10,660 nt of DNA from an uncultured Clostridia bacterium (lineage in GTDB: Bacteria > Bacillota > Clostridia > Oscillospirales > Ruminococcaceae). Shown piece after piece: positions 1 through 6,447 of this stretch. The stretch spans positions 1 through 10,660 of the forward strand of contig CALERQ010000074.1 of NCBI GenBank assembly GCA_937907305.1, written 5' to 3'. Each line of letters starts with the position of its first letter. Positions within the stretch are counted from its first letter, which is position 1. Under the pieces are notes generated by a model, which saw nothing but the letters and a program-made list of their open reading frames with translations, did no database searches and was not told the origin of the DNA. The translations under genes were made by a program, and so were the position numbers.

Positions 1-796
1 AGGCCTTGTGCTTGTCGCGGGTCTTGTAACCCAGCGCGGGCTTGCCCCAGGGGGTCACAGGGCCGGGACGGCCGATGGGCGCGCGGCCCTCACCACCACC
101 GTGGGGATGGTCGCAGGGGTTCATTACGGAACCGCGTACGGTGGGACGGATACCCATGTGACGGGTGCGGCCGGCCTTACCGATGTTCACATTCTCGTGG
201 TCGATGTTGCCTACCTGGCCGATGGTGGCCATGCAGTTCAGCTGCACATTGCGCAGCTCGCCGCTGGGCAGACGGATCATGCCGTACTTGCCTTCCTTAG
301 CCATCAGCTGGGCCATGTTGCCGGCGGCGCGGGCCAGCTGGGCACCCTTACCGGGGTACAGCTCCACATTGTGGATGACGGTACCTACGGGGATGTTCGC
401 CAGGGGCAGGGCGTTGCCGGGCTTGATATCGGCAGTGGGGCCGGAAACGACGGTGTCGCCAACCTTCAGGCCAACAGGGGCCAGGATGTAGCGCTTCTCG
501 CCGTCCTCATACTGCACCAGAGCGATATGAGCGGAACGGTTGGGATCGTACTCCAGGGTCAGCACGGTAGCGGGTACATTCAGCTTCTCGCGCTTGAAGT
601 CGATCACACGGTATTTGCGACGGTTGCCGCCGCCCTGGTGACGCACGGTGATGCGGCCGGTATTGTTGCGGCCGGAATGCTTCTTCACCGGTTCCAGCAG
701 GGATTTCTCGGGGGCTACCTTGGAAAGCCCGGAATAGTCGGTCACGGTCATGCCGCGGCGACCGGGAGTCGTGGGCTTATAGCGTTTAATAGCCAT
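1..796 (-). CDS. rplB: 50S ribosomal protein L2 (partial, C-terminus off the window)
   Basis: Large-subunit protein L2 binds 23S rRNA near the peptidyl transferase centre and is needed for subunit association. The ATG at 796-794 opens a frame reading MAIKRYKPTTPGRRGMTVTD, the classic L2 N-terminus. The C-terminal signature is also visible: an HxxVNIGKAGRTRHMG-like stretch, then VRGSVMNPCDHPHGGGEGRAPIG and PWGKPALGYKTR, with the catalytic-region histidine in the NPxDHPHGGGEG loop. The frame is open to base 2 (265 codons). Family length is about 275-277 aa, so only around a dozen residues are missing. A strong RBS (AAAGGAG) lies 8-16 nt upstream. It is the last visible gene of the S10 operon and follows rplW after an unusually long, hairpin-bearing gap of 100 nt. 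Confidence 0.98.
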   Translation of the reverse strand, partial: MAIKRYKPTTPGRRGMTVTDYSGLSKVAPEKSLLEPVKKHSGRNNTGRITVRHQGGGNRRKYRVIDFKREKLNVPATVLTLEYDPNRSAHIALVQYEDGEKRYILAPVGLKVGDTVVSGPTADIKPGNALPLANIPVGTVIHNVELYPGKGAQLARAAGNMAQLMAKEGKYGMIRLPSGELRNVQLNCMATIGQVGNIDHENVNIGKAGRTRHMGIRPTVRGSVMNPCDHPHGGGEGRAPIGRPGPVTPWGKPALGYKTRDKHKA

Positions 797-825
797 TTTA
801 ATTCCTCTCCTTTGTAGATTTTAGC

Positions 826-884
826 GGAGCCGGAGCAGGCTCCATACAATAAGATGTTCTTACACAGCGGGGACTGAAACCCCG
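826..884 (-). other. Two short hairpins in the rplW-rplB gap
   Basis: The 100-nt gap between rplW and rplB holds two inverted repeats. One is GGAGCC at 826-831 with GGCTCC at 838-843 (6 bp, 6-nt loop). The other is CGGGG at 868-872 with CCCCG at 880-884 (5 bp, 7-nt loop). Neither is followed by a T-tract on the minus strand, so they do not look like terminators. They could be mRNA structures affecting rplB translation or processing; that role is inference. The stems themselves are seen directly. Confidence 0.4.
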
Positions 885-896
885 GGGAGCGGCGCC

Positions 897-1193
897 TTAG
901 CGCATGCTCTCAAAGAACTCGATGGTCTTGGAATCCTCGGTCAGGGTCACGATCGCCTTCTTGTAGCTGGCGGTATAGCCCTGATAGCGGCCCATTCTCT
1001 TCAGCTTGCCGTCGCAGTTCATGGTGTTTACGGCAGCTACCTTGGTGCCGGGGAACATGGTCTCCACAGCCTTGGCGATCTCCACCTTGTTGGCGGTCCT
1101 CATCACCTTAAAGGTGTACTTCTTGTGCTGCATCGCTTCCATGGAGCTCTCGGTCACGATGGGGGCAACGATAATATCCTGGATCATTTTCAT
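897..1193 (-). CDS. rplW: 50S ribosomal protein L23
   Basis: L23 sits at the peptide exit tunnel of the 50S subunit and is the docking site for trigger factor and SRP. The 98-aa product has the family layout: IIVAPIVTESS near the N-terminus, the KYTFKV strand, NKVEIAKAVETMF (matching the NK.EIK.AVE.LF motif), and the VNTMNCDGKLKRMGR loop that contacts 23S rRNA. Length is typical (95-100 aa). The ATG at 1193 overlaps the rplD stop in an ATGA arrangement, which implies translational coupling. An ATG two codons later (MIQDII) is a possible alternative start. Confidence 0.97.
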   Translation of the reverse strand: MKMIQDIIVAPIVTESSMEAMQHKKYTFKVMRTANKVEIAKAVETMFPGTKVAAVNTMNCDGKLKRMGRYQGYTASYKKAIVTLTEDSKTIEFFESMR

Positions 1194-1816
1194 TTCGCGT
1201 ACACCTCCTCCAGTTTATCTACCGCAGCCACGGTCAGGATCATCTTGCGGGAGTTGAGCACATCATAGGTGTTCATCTCGCCCACAATGCTGGTCTTTAC
1301 GCCGGGGATGTTATTGGCGGAACCAACCAGGGTCTTGTTCACGGTGTCGGTCACGATGAGAGCCTTGCCCTCAGCGCCCAGCGCCTTCAGCATGTTTACT
1401 ACGGTCTTGGTCTTGTACTCATCTACCTTAATGGTGTCTACCAGGATCAGCTCATTCTCGACAACCTTGGCGGAAAGAGCGCTCTTCAGGCCAACGACCT
1501 TCATCTTGCGGTTGATGGTGTAGCGGTAGGAACGGGGCTTGGGGCCCAGCGCCACGCCGCCGTGAGTCCACTGGGGAGCACGGGTCGAACCCTGACGGGC
1601 ATGACCAGTACCCTTCTGACGCCAGGGCTTTTTGCCGCCGCCGGAAACTTCGGTCCGGGTCAGGGTGGACTGAGTGCCCTGACGCTGGTTCGCCAGATAA
1701 TTCTTGACCACTTCGTGCAGGACTGCCTTGTTAGGAGTCACCGCAAAGATCGCGTCGTTCAGCTCACGCTCGCCGACGCTCTTGCCGGTCATATCGTAAA
1801 TTGTAACCTTAGCCAT
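1190..1816 (-). CDS. rplD: 50S ribosomal protein L4
   Basis: L4 is a primary 23S rRNA-binding protein whose extended loop lines the exit tunnel. In E. coli it also represses the S10 operon by acting on the S10 leader. The 208-aa product shows the L4 signature: RQGTQSTLTRTEVSGGGKKP, then WRQKGTGHARQGSTRAPQW and GGVALGPKPRSYRYTINRK, which is the tunnel loop and its flanks. The C-terminal domain ends with MILTVAAVDKLEEVYAK. The start at 1816 is preceded by AGGAGG at good spacing. The stop overlaps the rplW start by 4 bases. The gap to rplC is 20 nt, just enough for the RBS. Whether L4 autoregulates here through the long leader at 2892-3216 cannot be told from this sequence. Confidence 0.98.
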   Translation of the reverse strand: MAKVTIYDMTGKSVGERELNDAIFAVTPNKAVLHEVVKNYLANQRQGTQSTLTRTEVSGGGKKPWRQKGTGHARQGSTRAPQWTHGGVALGPKPRSYRYTINRKMKVVGLKSALSAKVVENELILVDTIKVDEYKTKTVVNMLKALGAEGKALIVTDTVNKTLVGSANNIPGVKTSIVGEMNTYDVLNSRKMILTVAAVDKLEEVYAK

Positions 1817-1836
1817 TCTTCGTATCCTCCTTCCTG

Positions 1837-2469
1837 TTAAGCCTTCACGGAGTCGGTGATGGTAACAATGCCGCCCTTAGCGCCGGGGATAGCACCCTTG
1901 ATGGCGATGAGGTTGTTCTCGGCATCGATCTTCACGACAGCCAGATTCTGTACGGTCACGCGCTCAGCACCCAGGTGGCCGGGCAGCTTCTTGCCCTTCA
2001 TTACACGGCTGGGGTCGGAGCAGGCGCCGTTGGAACCGGCATGACGATGAACGGGGCCGGTACCGTGGGTATCCTTCAGGGAGTGGGCGTTGAAGCGCTT
2101 GATTACGCCTGCATAGCCTTTACCTTTGGAAGTACCGCAGACATCCACCGCGTCGCCCGCGGCAAAGGTATCTGCTTTGATGATGTCGCCGACATTCAGG
2201 GCGGCGATATCGTCCAGACGGAATTCTTTCAGGGTCTTCTTCAGGGCTACGTCAGCCTTGGCAAAGTGACCCTTGATCGCTTTGGTGGCTCTCTTGTCGC
2301 TCAGTGCGCCAAAACCGATCTGCACGGCCTCATAACCGTCGTTTTCGATTGTCTTCTTCTGCACTACCACGCAGGGGCCGGCCTCTACGACCGTTACCGG
2401 TACTACATTGCCCTTTTCATCAAAGAGCTGGGTCATACCGATCTTCTTGCCGATGATACATTTTTGCAT
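1837..2469 (-). CDS. rplC: 50S ribosomal protein L3
   Basis: L3 is an early-assembly 50S protein whose loop reaches towards the peptidyl transferase centre. The 210-aa protein begins MQKCIIGKKIGMTQLFDEKG, the diagnostic L3 N-terminus (G.K.GMTQ.F). In the middle it has DVCGTSKGKGYAGVIKRFN, THGTGPVHRHAGSNGACSDP and RVMKGKKLPGHLGAERVT, the conserved rRNA-binding loop. Length is normal (205-212 aa). AGGAGG precedes the ATG by about 8 nt. It follows rpsJ after 110 nt, which is long for this operon. That gap contains a repeated GGTCGGCC and a small hairpin. Confidence 0.98.
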   Translation of the reverse strand: MQKCIIGKKIGMTQLFDEKGNVVPVTVVEAGPCVVVQKKTIENDGYEAVQIGFGALSDKRATKAIKGHFAKADVALKKTLKEFRLDDIAALNVGDIIKADTFAAGDAVDVCGTSKGKGYAGVIKRFNAHSLKDTHGTGPVHRHAGSNGACSDPSRVMKGKKLPGHLGAERVTVQNLAVVKIDAENNLIAIKGAIPGAKGGIVTITDSVKA

Positions 2470-2495
2470 TTGTGTGTTCCTCCTGTTCGGTTATT

Positions 2496-2550
2496 GGTCG
2501 GCCATATTGTGTTCGGGTCGGCCGACATGACCTTACCCGCCTTTCGGCGG
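2496..2550. repeat. Short repeats and hairpin in the rpsJ-rplC gap
   Basis: The 110-nt gap between rpsJ and rplC holds GGTCGGCC twice in direct orientation (2496-2503 and 2516-2523). The second copy lies within the perfect 10-nt palindrome GTCGGCCGAC (2517-2526). A 5-bp hairpin CCGCC/GGCGG with a TTTC loop sits at 2537-2550. No T-tract follows it, and the operon clearly continues across, so it is probably an intercistronic RNA structure. Significance is unknown. Confidence 0.35.
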
Positions 2551-2579
2551 CAGGTGCCGGGTATCGGTCCAAGCCGTTT

Positions 2580-2891
2580 TTACAGCTTGATTTCGATCTC
2601 TACGCCGGCGGGCAGCTCCAGACCGGTCAGCGCTTCCACCGTCTTGTTGGAAGGTCTGAGGATGTCAATGAGCCGCTTGTGGGTTCTCATCTCAAACTGC
2701 TCGCGGCTGTCCTTGTACTTATGGACGGCACGCAGGATGGTCACGATCTCCTTTTCGGTGGGCAGCGGGATGGGACCGGATACGCGGGCGCCTGTGCGCT
2801 TCGCGGTCTCCACGATCTTCTCTGCTGCGGTATCCACCAGCTGGGCATCATAGCCTCTCAGTCTGATTCTGATTTTTTCCTTGACTGCCAC
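2580..2891 (-). CDS. rpsJ: 30S ribosomal protein S10 (NusE), GTG start
   Basis: S10 is a 30S head protein. As NusE it also pairs with NusB in rRNA antitermination and couples NusG to the ribosome. The 103-aa reading starts V(M)AVKEKIRIRLRGYDAQLVD. It continues with TGARVSGPIPLPTEKEI, the S10 loop, and MRTHKRLIDILRPSNKTVEAL, the family signature, and ends GVEIEIKL. The start is GTG at 2891-2889, nine bases after AGGAGG. The nearby ATG two bases after the AGGAGG is out of frame and too close. The frame stays open upstream to 3035, but the Arg/Lys-rich extension (NRRLSKLKNRRRCK) has no counterpart in S10. It is the first gene of the S10 operon, as in most bacteria. Confidence 0.97.
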   Translation of the reverse strand: MAVKEKIRIRLRGYDAQLVDTAAEKIVETAKRTGARVSGPIPLPTEKEIVTILRAVHKYKDSREQFEMRTHKRLIDILRPSNKTVEALTGLELPAGVEIEIKL

Positions 2892-3216
2892 TTTGCATCG
2901 CCTCCTGTTTTTTAGTTTACTCAGGCGACGGTTTTTGCCCTGCTTTCTTTGCAAACCCTGCCGGGTGTTCCGCGGCATCGCATAAAGAAATCCGGACGCT
3001 TCCCAACCCTTTTTCGCAAAAGGATTCGGAGCCATCCGGGACCTTTTAATGCACTCGCCGCAGCCATTCCCGTGGGGGTCAGCGCCGGTTGCAGTTCAAA
3101 GCCGCCCGGTTTCAAATCGGACATACTCCGCGGAAATTCCCCGTCTGAGCCGCTGTCGTCACAGCAGTTCGGCGGCCACCTCCCGCATCATCGCATATCA
3201 AAAGCGCAGTCACGCA
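2892..3216 (-). promoter_or_regulatory. S10 operon 5' leader (about 325 nt)
   Basis: This stretch, from the predicted transcription start near 3216 to the GTG of rpsJ, holds no convincing gene. It is long for a 5' UTR, which fits the general use of leaders for feedback control of r-protein operons. I see a short stem GCTGT/ACAGC with a 4-nt loop at 3152-3165 (shown as + strand) and several GC-rich segments. I cannot match it to a known L4 or other r-protein leader by eye. A 67-codon frame (3124-2921) runs through it without a convincing RBS. Confidence 0.5.
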
Positions 3217-3222
3217 AGGATT

Positions 3223-3251
3223 AGTGTACCATACACCGCTCCCATTTGCAA
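3223..3251 (-). promoter_or_regulatory. S10 operon promoter, sigma-A-like with extended -10
   Basis: On the minus strand TTGCAA (3251-3246) is followed by a 17-bp spacer and TACACT (3228-3223). The spacer ends TGG, giving a TGn extended -10. Spacing is ideal and the extended -10 offsets the 4/6 matches of each hexamer. It lies about 330 nt upstream of rpsJ with no gene between. A second AT-rich site with a perfect TATAAT occurs at 3370-3365, but it lacks a -35 at proper distance. Confidence 0.65.
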
Positions 3252-3400
3252 GCCTTTTTTGCCCGATTTTCCGGACTTTTTTCGCTTTTTTCTTGCCCCA
3301 CCACATCTTGTGCCGCGTGCCCCGCCCTCACCACCACATAGGGGAAAGATGGGGCCATACTATTATTATATAGAAGCCTTGCGGATCAAATTTGTAGTCA

Positions 3401-3450
3401 CCTGCCGGCGAGGCACTCATTTTGCGGGGCGCAAGGCCTGTTCGCCTCGC
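3401..3450. repeat. Nested inverted repeat next to the ydbC-like gene's terminator
   Basis: GCGAGGC (3408-3414) pairs with GCCTCGC (3444-3450) and encloses TTGCG/CGCAA around GGG (about 3423-3435). CCTGCCGG at 3401-3408 is also the exact reverse complement of CCGGCAGG at 3468-3475, which spans the loop and one arm of the adjacent terminator hairpin. Two alternative structures are therefore possible. These pairings are seen directly; any regulatory role is inference. Confidence 0.5.
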
Positions 3451-3484
3451 AAAAGCTCCCCTACCATCCGGCAGGGGAGCTTTT
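3451..3484 (-). terminator. Strong hairpin terminator after the typA-ydbC unit
   Basis: A perfect 12-bp inverted repeat, AAAAGCTCCCCT (3451-3462) and AGGGGAGCTTTT (3473-3484), flanks a 10-nt loop. It starts 10 nt past the stop of the small PC4/YdbC-like gene. The A/T ends give a U-run on either strand, so it could work in both directions. It separates this unit from the S10 operon promoter. Confidence 0.85.
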
Positions 3485-3493
3485 CATCTTTAT

Positions 3494-3736
3494 TTACGCC
3501 TCCGGCAGCTCCTCGTTCTCAGCAAAGTCGCTAAACGCGTCGCACACCGCCTGCATCTCCTCATAGGTCAGGGTAATGCCCTTGCCCATCTTGGTGTGGT
3601 CGGGGCTCCACTCCCGCAGGTCAAATTTCGGGTCGCGCTCGTTCCAGCTCACCAGGTTCAGCTCCTTGCTCCAGCCCTTGCTGCCTTCGGCAATGGTGGC
3701 CAGGTGCTGCACTATCTCATATTTCAGTTCGGCCAT
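3494..3736 (-). CDS. YdbC/PC4-family nucleic-acid-binding protein
   Basis: This 80-aa protein resembles the bacterial YdbC family, whose fold is that of the eukaryotic transcription coactivator PC4 and which binds single-stranded DNA as a dimer. Visible features are the N-terminal KYEIVQHLATIAE strand, SKGWSKELNLVSWN (family motif GW.KELN.VSWN), and KFDLREWSPDHTKMGKGITL, the most conserved block (W.PDH.KMGKGITL). An acidic C-terminus, FAENEELPEA, follows. Length matches the family (70-80 aa). The ATG at 3736 has AAAGGA about 10 nt upstream. It follows typA by 26 nt and is followed by a strong terminator, so it is the second gene of a typA operon. The cellular role is not well defined; assignment rests on motif recall. 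Confidence 0.85.
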   Translation of the reverse strand: MAELKYEIVQHLATIAEGSKGWSKELNLVSWNERDPKFDLREWSPDHTKMGKGITLTYEEMQAVCDAFSDFAENEELPEA

Positions 3737-3762
3737 AGTTTATCGTTGTCCTTTCGGTCAGA

Positions 3763-5607
3763 TTATTTGGCGGCAGCCTCAGCCGCAGCTTTCTTCTTGG
3801 CCCACTCCCGCATCCGCAGGTTGTGGTCCAGCTGGCGCTTGCGGATGCGAATGCTCTTGGGGGTGACCTCCAGCAGCTCGTCCTCCGCCAGGAATTCCAG
3901 CGCCTCCTCCAGGCTCAGGATGCGGGGCGGCACCAGCCGCAGCGCGTCATCACTGCCGGAAGCACGGGTATTGGTCAGGTGCTTGGTCTTGCATACATTT
4001 ACCGAGATATCCTCCCCCTTGGGGTTCTGGCCCACCACCATGCCGGCGTACACCTCGGTGCCGGGGTTGATGAACATCGTACCGCGGTCCTGCACATTAA
4101 AGATGCCGTAGGCCACCGCAGTGCCGGTCTCAAAGGCGATCAGGCTGCCGGAATGGCGGCCGGGGATATCCCCCTTGTAGGTATCATAGCCGTGGAAGAC
4201 CGAGGACATGATGCCCTCGCCCTTGGTATCGGTCAAAAACTCGCTGCGGTAGCCAAACAGTCCGCGCGCGGGGATCAGGAAGGTCAGGCGCATCCGGTCG
4301 CCCTGGGGGTGCATCTCCTGCAGCTCGCCCTTGCGGGGGCCCATCTTCTCCATCACGGTGCCCACGCTGTCGGCCGGCACATCTATGGTCAGCTCCTCGA
4401 TCGGCTCACACTTCTTGCCGCCGATCTCCTGGTACAGCACGCGGGGCGCGCCCACCTGGAACTCATACCCCTCCCGGCGCATCGTCTCGATGAGGATGGA
4501 AAGGTGCATTTCGCCGCGGCCCAGAACCCGGAAGCTGTCGGTGGAATCGGTATCCTTCACATGCAGCGAGACATCCTTCAGCAGCTCGCGGTACAGCCGG
4601 TCACGGATCTGGCGGGAGGTAACAAATTTACCCTCCTTGCCGGCAAAGGGCGAATCATTCACCGAGAAGGTCATCTCGATGGTCGGCTCGCTGATCTTGA
4701 CAAACGGAATGGGAATAATGGCCGCGGGGTCGCAGATGGTATTGCCGATGGTAATGCTCTCAATGCCGGAGAACGCCACAATGTCGCCCACCGTAGCGGA
4801 ATCCACCGGGCTCTTCTTCAGACCGTCGTACTGGTACAGCGCGGTGATCTTGCCGTTGGTCTTAAGGTCCGGGTTGTGGTAGTCGCACACCGTCACCTGC
4901 ATGTTCTGCTTAATGGTACCGGCGGTGATCTTGCCTACGCCGATGCGCCCCACAAAGGAGGAATAATCCACGCTGGAAACCAGCATGCCCAGCGGCGCGT
5001 TCTCGTCGCCCTCGGGCGGCGCAATGTGCTCCAGAATGGTATCAAACAGGGGCTTCAGGTCGCTGCCGAACTGATGGGGGCTAAAGGAAGCGGCGCCCTG
5101 CCGCGCGGAGCAGAACACCACTGGGGCATCCAGCTGTTCATCGCTGGCGCCCAGGTCCAGCATCAACTCCAGCACTTCATCCACTACTTCGTCCAGGCGG
5201 GCATCAGGCCGGTCCACTTTATTGATGACAATGATAACGGTCAGGTCCTGCGCCAGCGCCTTCTCCAGCACAAAGCGGGTCTGGGGCATGGGGCCCTCCG
5301 CCGCGTCCACCAGCAGCAGCACGCCGTCCACCATCTTCAGCACGCGCTCCACCTCGCCGCCAAAGTCGGCATGGCCGGGGGTATCTACTATATTGATCTT
5401 GACGCCGTTATAGGTGGTGGAGGTATTCTTCGCCAAAATGGTGATGCCGCGCTCCCGCTCCAGGTCGCCGGAATCCATCACGCGGTCCTGCACCACCTGG
5501 TTATCGCGGAAGGTGCCGCCCTGCTTTAACATCTCATTGACCAGCGTGGTCTTGCCGTGGTCTACATGGGCAATAATGGCTATGTTTCTTAAATCTTCTC
5601 TAACCAA
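3763..5607 (-). CDS. typA: Ribosome-associated GTPase TypA/BipA
   Basis: TypA is a translational GTPase related to EF-G that binds 70S ribosomes and assists 50S assembly, notably in cold or stress. The 614 aa match the family's usual length (about 605-615). The G motifs are clear: AHVDHGKT (13-20), RGITI (53-57), DTPGHADF (75-82), NKVDRPDA (129-136) and a CSARQG G5 region. The TypA-type effector stretch DSGDLERERGITILAKNT is diagnostic. The C-terminal half has GPRKGELQEM, FLIPARGLFGYRSEFLTDTKG and the TypA-specific domain ending with KSIRIRKRQLDHNLR. The start is TTG at 5607 (TTG-GTT-AGA-GAA-GAT), 9 nt after AAAGGA; no ATG lies in frame nearby. It has its own promoter at 5673-5701 and the YdbC-like gene 26 nt downstream. 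Confidence 0.97.
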   Translation of the reverse strand: MVREDLRNIAIIAHVDHGKTTLVNEMLKQGGTFRDNQVVQDRVMDSGDLERERGITILAKNTSTTYNGVKINIVDTPGHADFGGEVERVLKMVDGVLLLVDAAEGPMPQTRFVLEKALAQDLTVIIVINKVDRPDARLDEVVDEVLELMLDLGASDEQLDAPVVFCSARQGAASFSPHQFGSDLKPLFDTILEHIAPPEGDENAPLGMLVSSVDYSSFVGRIGVGKITAGTIKQNMQVTVCDYHNPDLKTNGKITALYQYDGLKKSPVDSATVGDIVAFSGIESITIGNTICDPAAIIPIPFVKISEPTIEMTFSVNDSPFAGKEGKFVTSRQIRDRLYRELLKDVSLHVKDTDSTDSFRVLGRGEMHLSILIETMRREGYEFQVGAPRVLYQEIGGKKCEPIEELTIDVPADSVGTVMEKMGPRKGELQEMHPQGDRMRLTFLIPARGLFGYRSEFLTDTKGEGIMSSVFHGYDTYKGDIPGRHSGSLIAFETGTAVAYGIFNVQDRGTMFINPGTEVYAGMVVGQNPKGEDISVNVCKTKHLTNTRASGSDDALRLVPPRILSLEEALEFLAEDELLEVTPKSIRIRKRQLDHNLRMREWAKKKAAAEAAAK

Positions 5608-5672
5608 GGTTGGTCGTCCTTTCTGTGCGGGCAGCAGCTCGGGCCGCCCCTACCATTAAATTTAACCGTAAT

Positions 5673-5701
5673 ATTATACACCACCCCTTTGCAATGTGCA
5701 A
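5673..5701 (-). promoter_or_regulatory. typA promoter (sigma-A-like)
   Basis: On the minus strand TTGCAC (5701-5696), a 17-bp spacer and a perfect TATAAT (5678-5673) lie about 65 nt upstream of the TTG start of typA. The weak -35 is balanced by the perfect -10 and spacing. The predicted start near 5666 gives a 5' UTR of roughly 60 nt. Confidence 0.75.
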
Positions 5702-5727
5702 GCCCCATAAACAGCGGAATTAACAGG

Positions 5728-5750
5728 TTCATCCCGCCTATCGGCGTCGC
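5728..5750. repeat. Dispersed 23-nt repeat, copy 1
   Basis: The sequence TTCATCCCGCCTATCGGCG plus TCGC recurs in near-identical form at 5954 and at 10619 in the same orientation. Copy 1 leads into the compound hairpin element at 5761, not into the GCCTT/AAGGC hairpin found after copies 2 and 3. It appears to be the end module of larger composite intergenic repeats. Confidence 0.7.
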
Positions 5751-5760
5751 ACCAGCCCAA

Positions 5761-5928
5761 AGCCTCCCCTGTGTAAGGGGTGTGGCGCCGCACCAACCAA
5801 AAGGCTCCCCTGTGTAAGGGGTAACAAAGTGGCGGCGCGGAAGTGAATGATATGCCGGTGGCATATCAGAGCCGCGCCGTGACCGAGCCGCAGCGAGAGG
5901 CTGGCAGCCGCAAGGCTGACTGAGGGGT
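5761..5928. repeat. Compound REP/MITE-like hairpin element
   Basis: CTCCCCTGTGTAAGGGGT occurs twice in direct orientation (5764-5781 and 5805-5822). After the second copy, CGGCGCGG (5833-5840) pairs with CCGCGCCG (5872-5879) around an inner perfect hairpin GATATGCC/GGCATATC (5849-5867, GGT loop). A third hairpin, CAGCC-GCAA-GGCTG (5905-5918), precedes ACTGAGGGGTTG, whose AGGGG can pair back to the CTCCCCT ends. There is no transposase and no coding frame of interest. I recall similar CTCCCC...GAGGGG hairpin repeats scattered in Clostridia, which suggests a non-autonomous mobile or REP-like element. Family identity is unverified. Confidence 0.7.
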
Positions 5929-5935
5929 TGATGGC

Positions 5936-5993
5936 AAATATCACGGCAATATTTTCATCTCGCTTATCGGCGTCGCGGAGCCTTTTACAAGGC
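5936..5993. repeat. Dispersed repeat, copy 2, with flanking hairpins
   Basis: Copy 2 (5954-5993) reads TTCATCTCGCTTATCGGCG then TCGCGGAGCCTTTTACAAGGC, ending in the small hairpin GCCTT-TTAC-AAGGC. It is preceded by AAATAT/ATATTT (5936-5954). It matches 10619-10658 closely, including the GGAGCCTTT extension that copy 1 lacks. Confidence 0.75.
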
Positions 5994-6019
5994 TTAGCTA
6001 GTACGCCTACCCGGCGAGG

Positions 6020-6084
6020 GGTTACTTTTCTATGAAGAAAAGTAACCAAAAGTCACTCGGGGAGGACCCCGAGACCCCCGACGC
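6020..6084 (-). repeat. 12-bp hairpin joined to an inverted copy of the 38-nt module
   Basis: GGTTACTTTTCT (6020-6031), loop ATGA, and AGAAAAGTAACC (6036-6047) form a perfect 12-bp hairpin. The adjoining block 6046-6084 contains CTCGGGG-AGGA-CCCCGAG (6056-6073) and then ACCCCCGACGC. Its reverse complement matches 6448-6485, sharing GCGTCGGGG, the CYYGGGG/CCCCRRG hairpin and CTTTTGG. The same module is therefore present here on the minus strand and there on the plus strand. Confidence 0.7.
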
Positions 6085-6102
6085 GTCGGTACATCCCGTA
6101 AA

Positions 6103-6249
6103 ATTGGGGTCCCCGCAAGGTCGTAAGACCTTGTGGGGAAAGGAGGATACACCGCAGCGGGGAGGGCTGCCCAGAGCAAAGCGCAGGGTCAGCCCGACTT
6201 AAGCGGAGGTTGTGTCCGACGCGACGACGCTTATAAGGTGCCGCAGGCG
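6103..6249. repeat. Structured intergenic repeat, copy A
   Basis: The copy opens with a 12-bp hairpin, CCCCGCAAGGTC-GTAA-GACCTTGTGGGG (6111-6138), with a GNRA-type tetraloop and one G-T wobble. It continues AAAGGAGG, ACCGCAGCGGGGAGGGC and AAGCGGAGG. Positions 6111-6221 align without gaps to 6493-6603 with 15 differences in 111, 14 of them transitions. Weaker similarity continues to GTGCC..GGCG at about 6249. It is either a structured RNA-like repeat or a mobile intergenic element. A minus-strand reading frame crosses it but is not convincingly coding. Confidence 0.8.
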
Positions 6250-6333
6250 CATTTAATTCGGTTTCTGTAAATCGATAGCAGAAAGTCACACTGCCGAGCC
6301 TATGGGTTGAACAAGCAGCTACTTGCCCAGACG

Positions 6334-6367
6334 GCCCCTCCCCCGCCACGGGGGGAGGGGGAGGGGG
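6334..6367. repeat. C-rich/G-rich hairpin, possible G-quadruplex
   Basis: GCCCCTCCCCC (6334-6344) is followed by runs of 6, 5 and 5 G separated by single A (6350-6367). The C-run can pair with the G-runs in more than one register. The G-rich strand could instead form a quadruplex, since the 6-G run can supply two short tracts. It sits between the two copies of the structured repeat. Confidence 0.55.
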
Positions 6368-6447
6368 CAAATACGCCGTGGCACCCTATAAGCACCGTTT
6401 AGCCTACGCTCCGGGAGGGCGCAGCGCTTCCGGGCGGGCGTTCCGGT

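Noticed and set aside
8..817. Long plus-strand open frame (269 codons) across the L2 gene
   Set aside because: It is antisense to rplB, which has unmistakable family sequence; GC-rich codon use keeps the opposite frame open.
2892..3035. N-terminal extension of rpsJ to an upstream ATG
   Set aside because: The extra 48 residues are unlike any S10, while a GTG with AGGAGG at good spacing gives the normal 103-aa protein.
2921..3124. 67-codon frame in the S10 leader, a possible leader peptide
   Set aside because: No convincing RBS before its ATG and no family resemblance. It remains possible only if translation in the leader is shown.
3823..5529. 568-codon plus-strand frame opposite typA
   Set aside because: It is a shadow of typA. 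The product is rich in His/Ala/Gly/Leu with no domain pattern, and typA itself has all G motifs.
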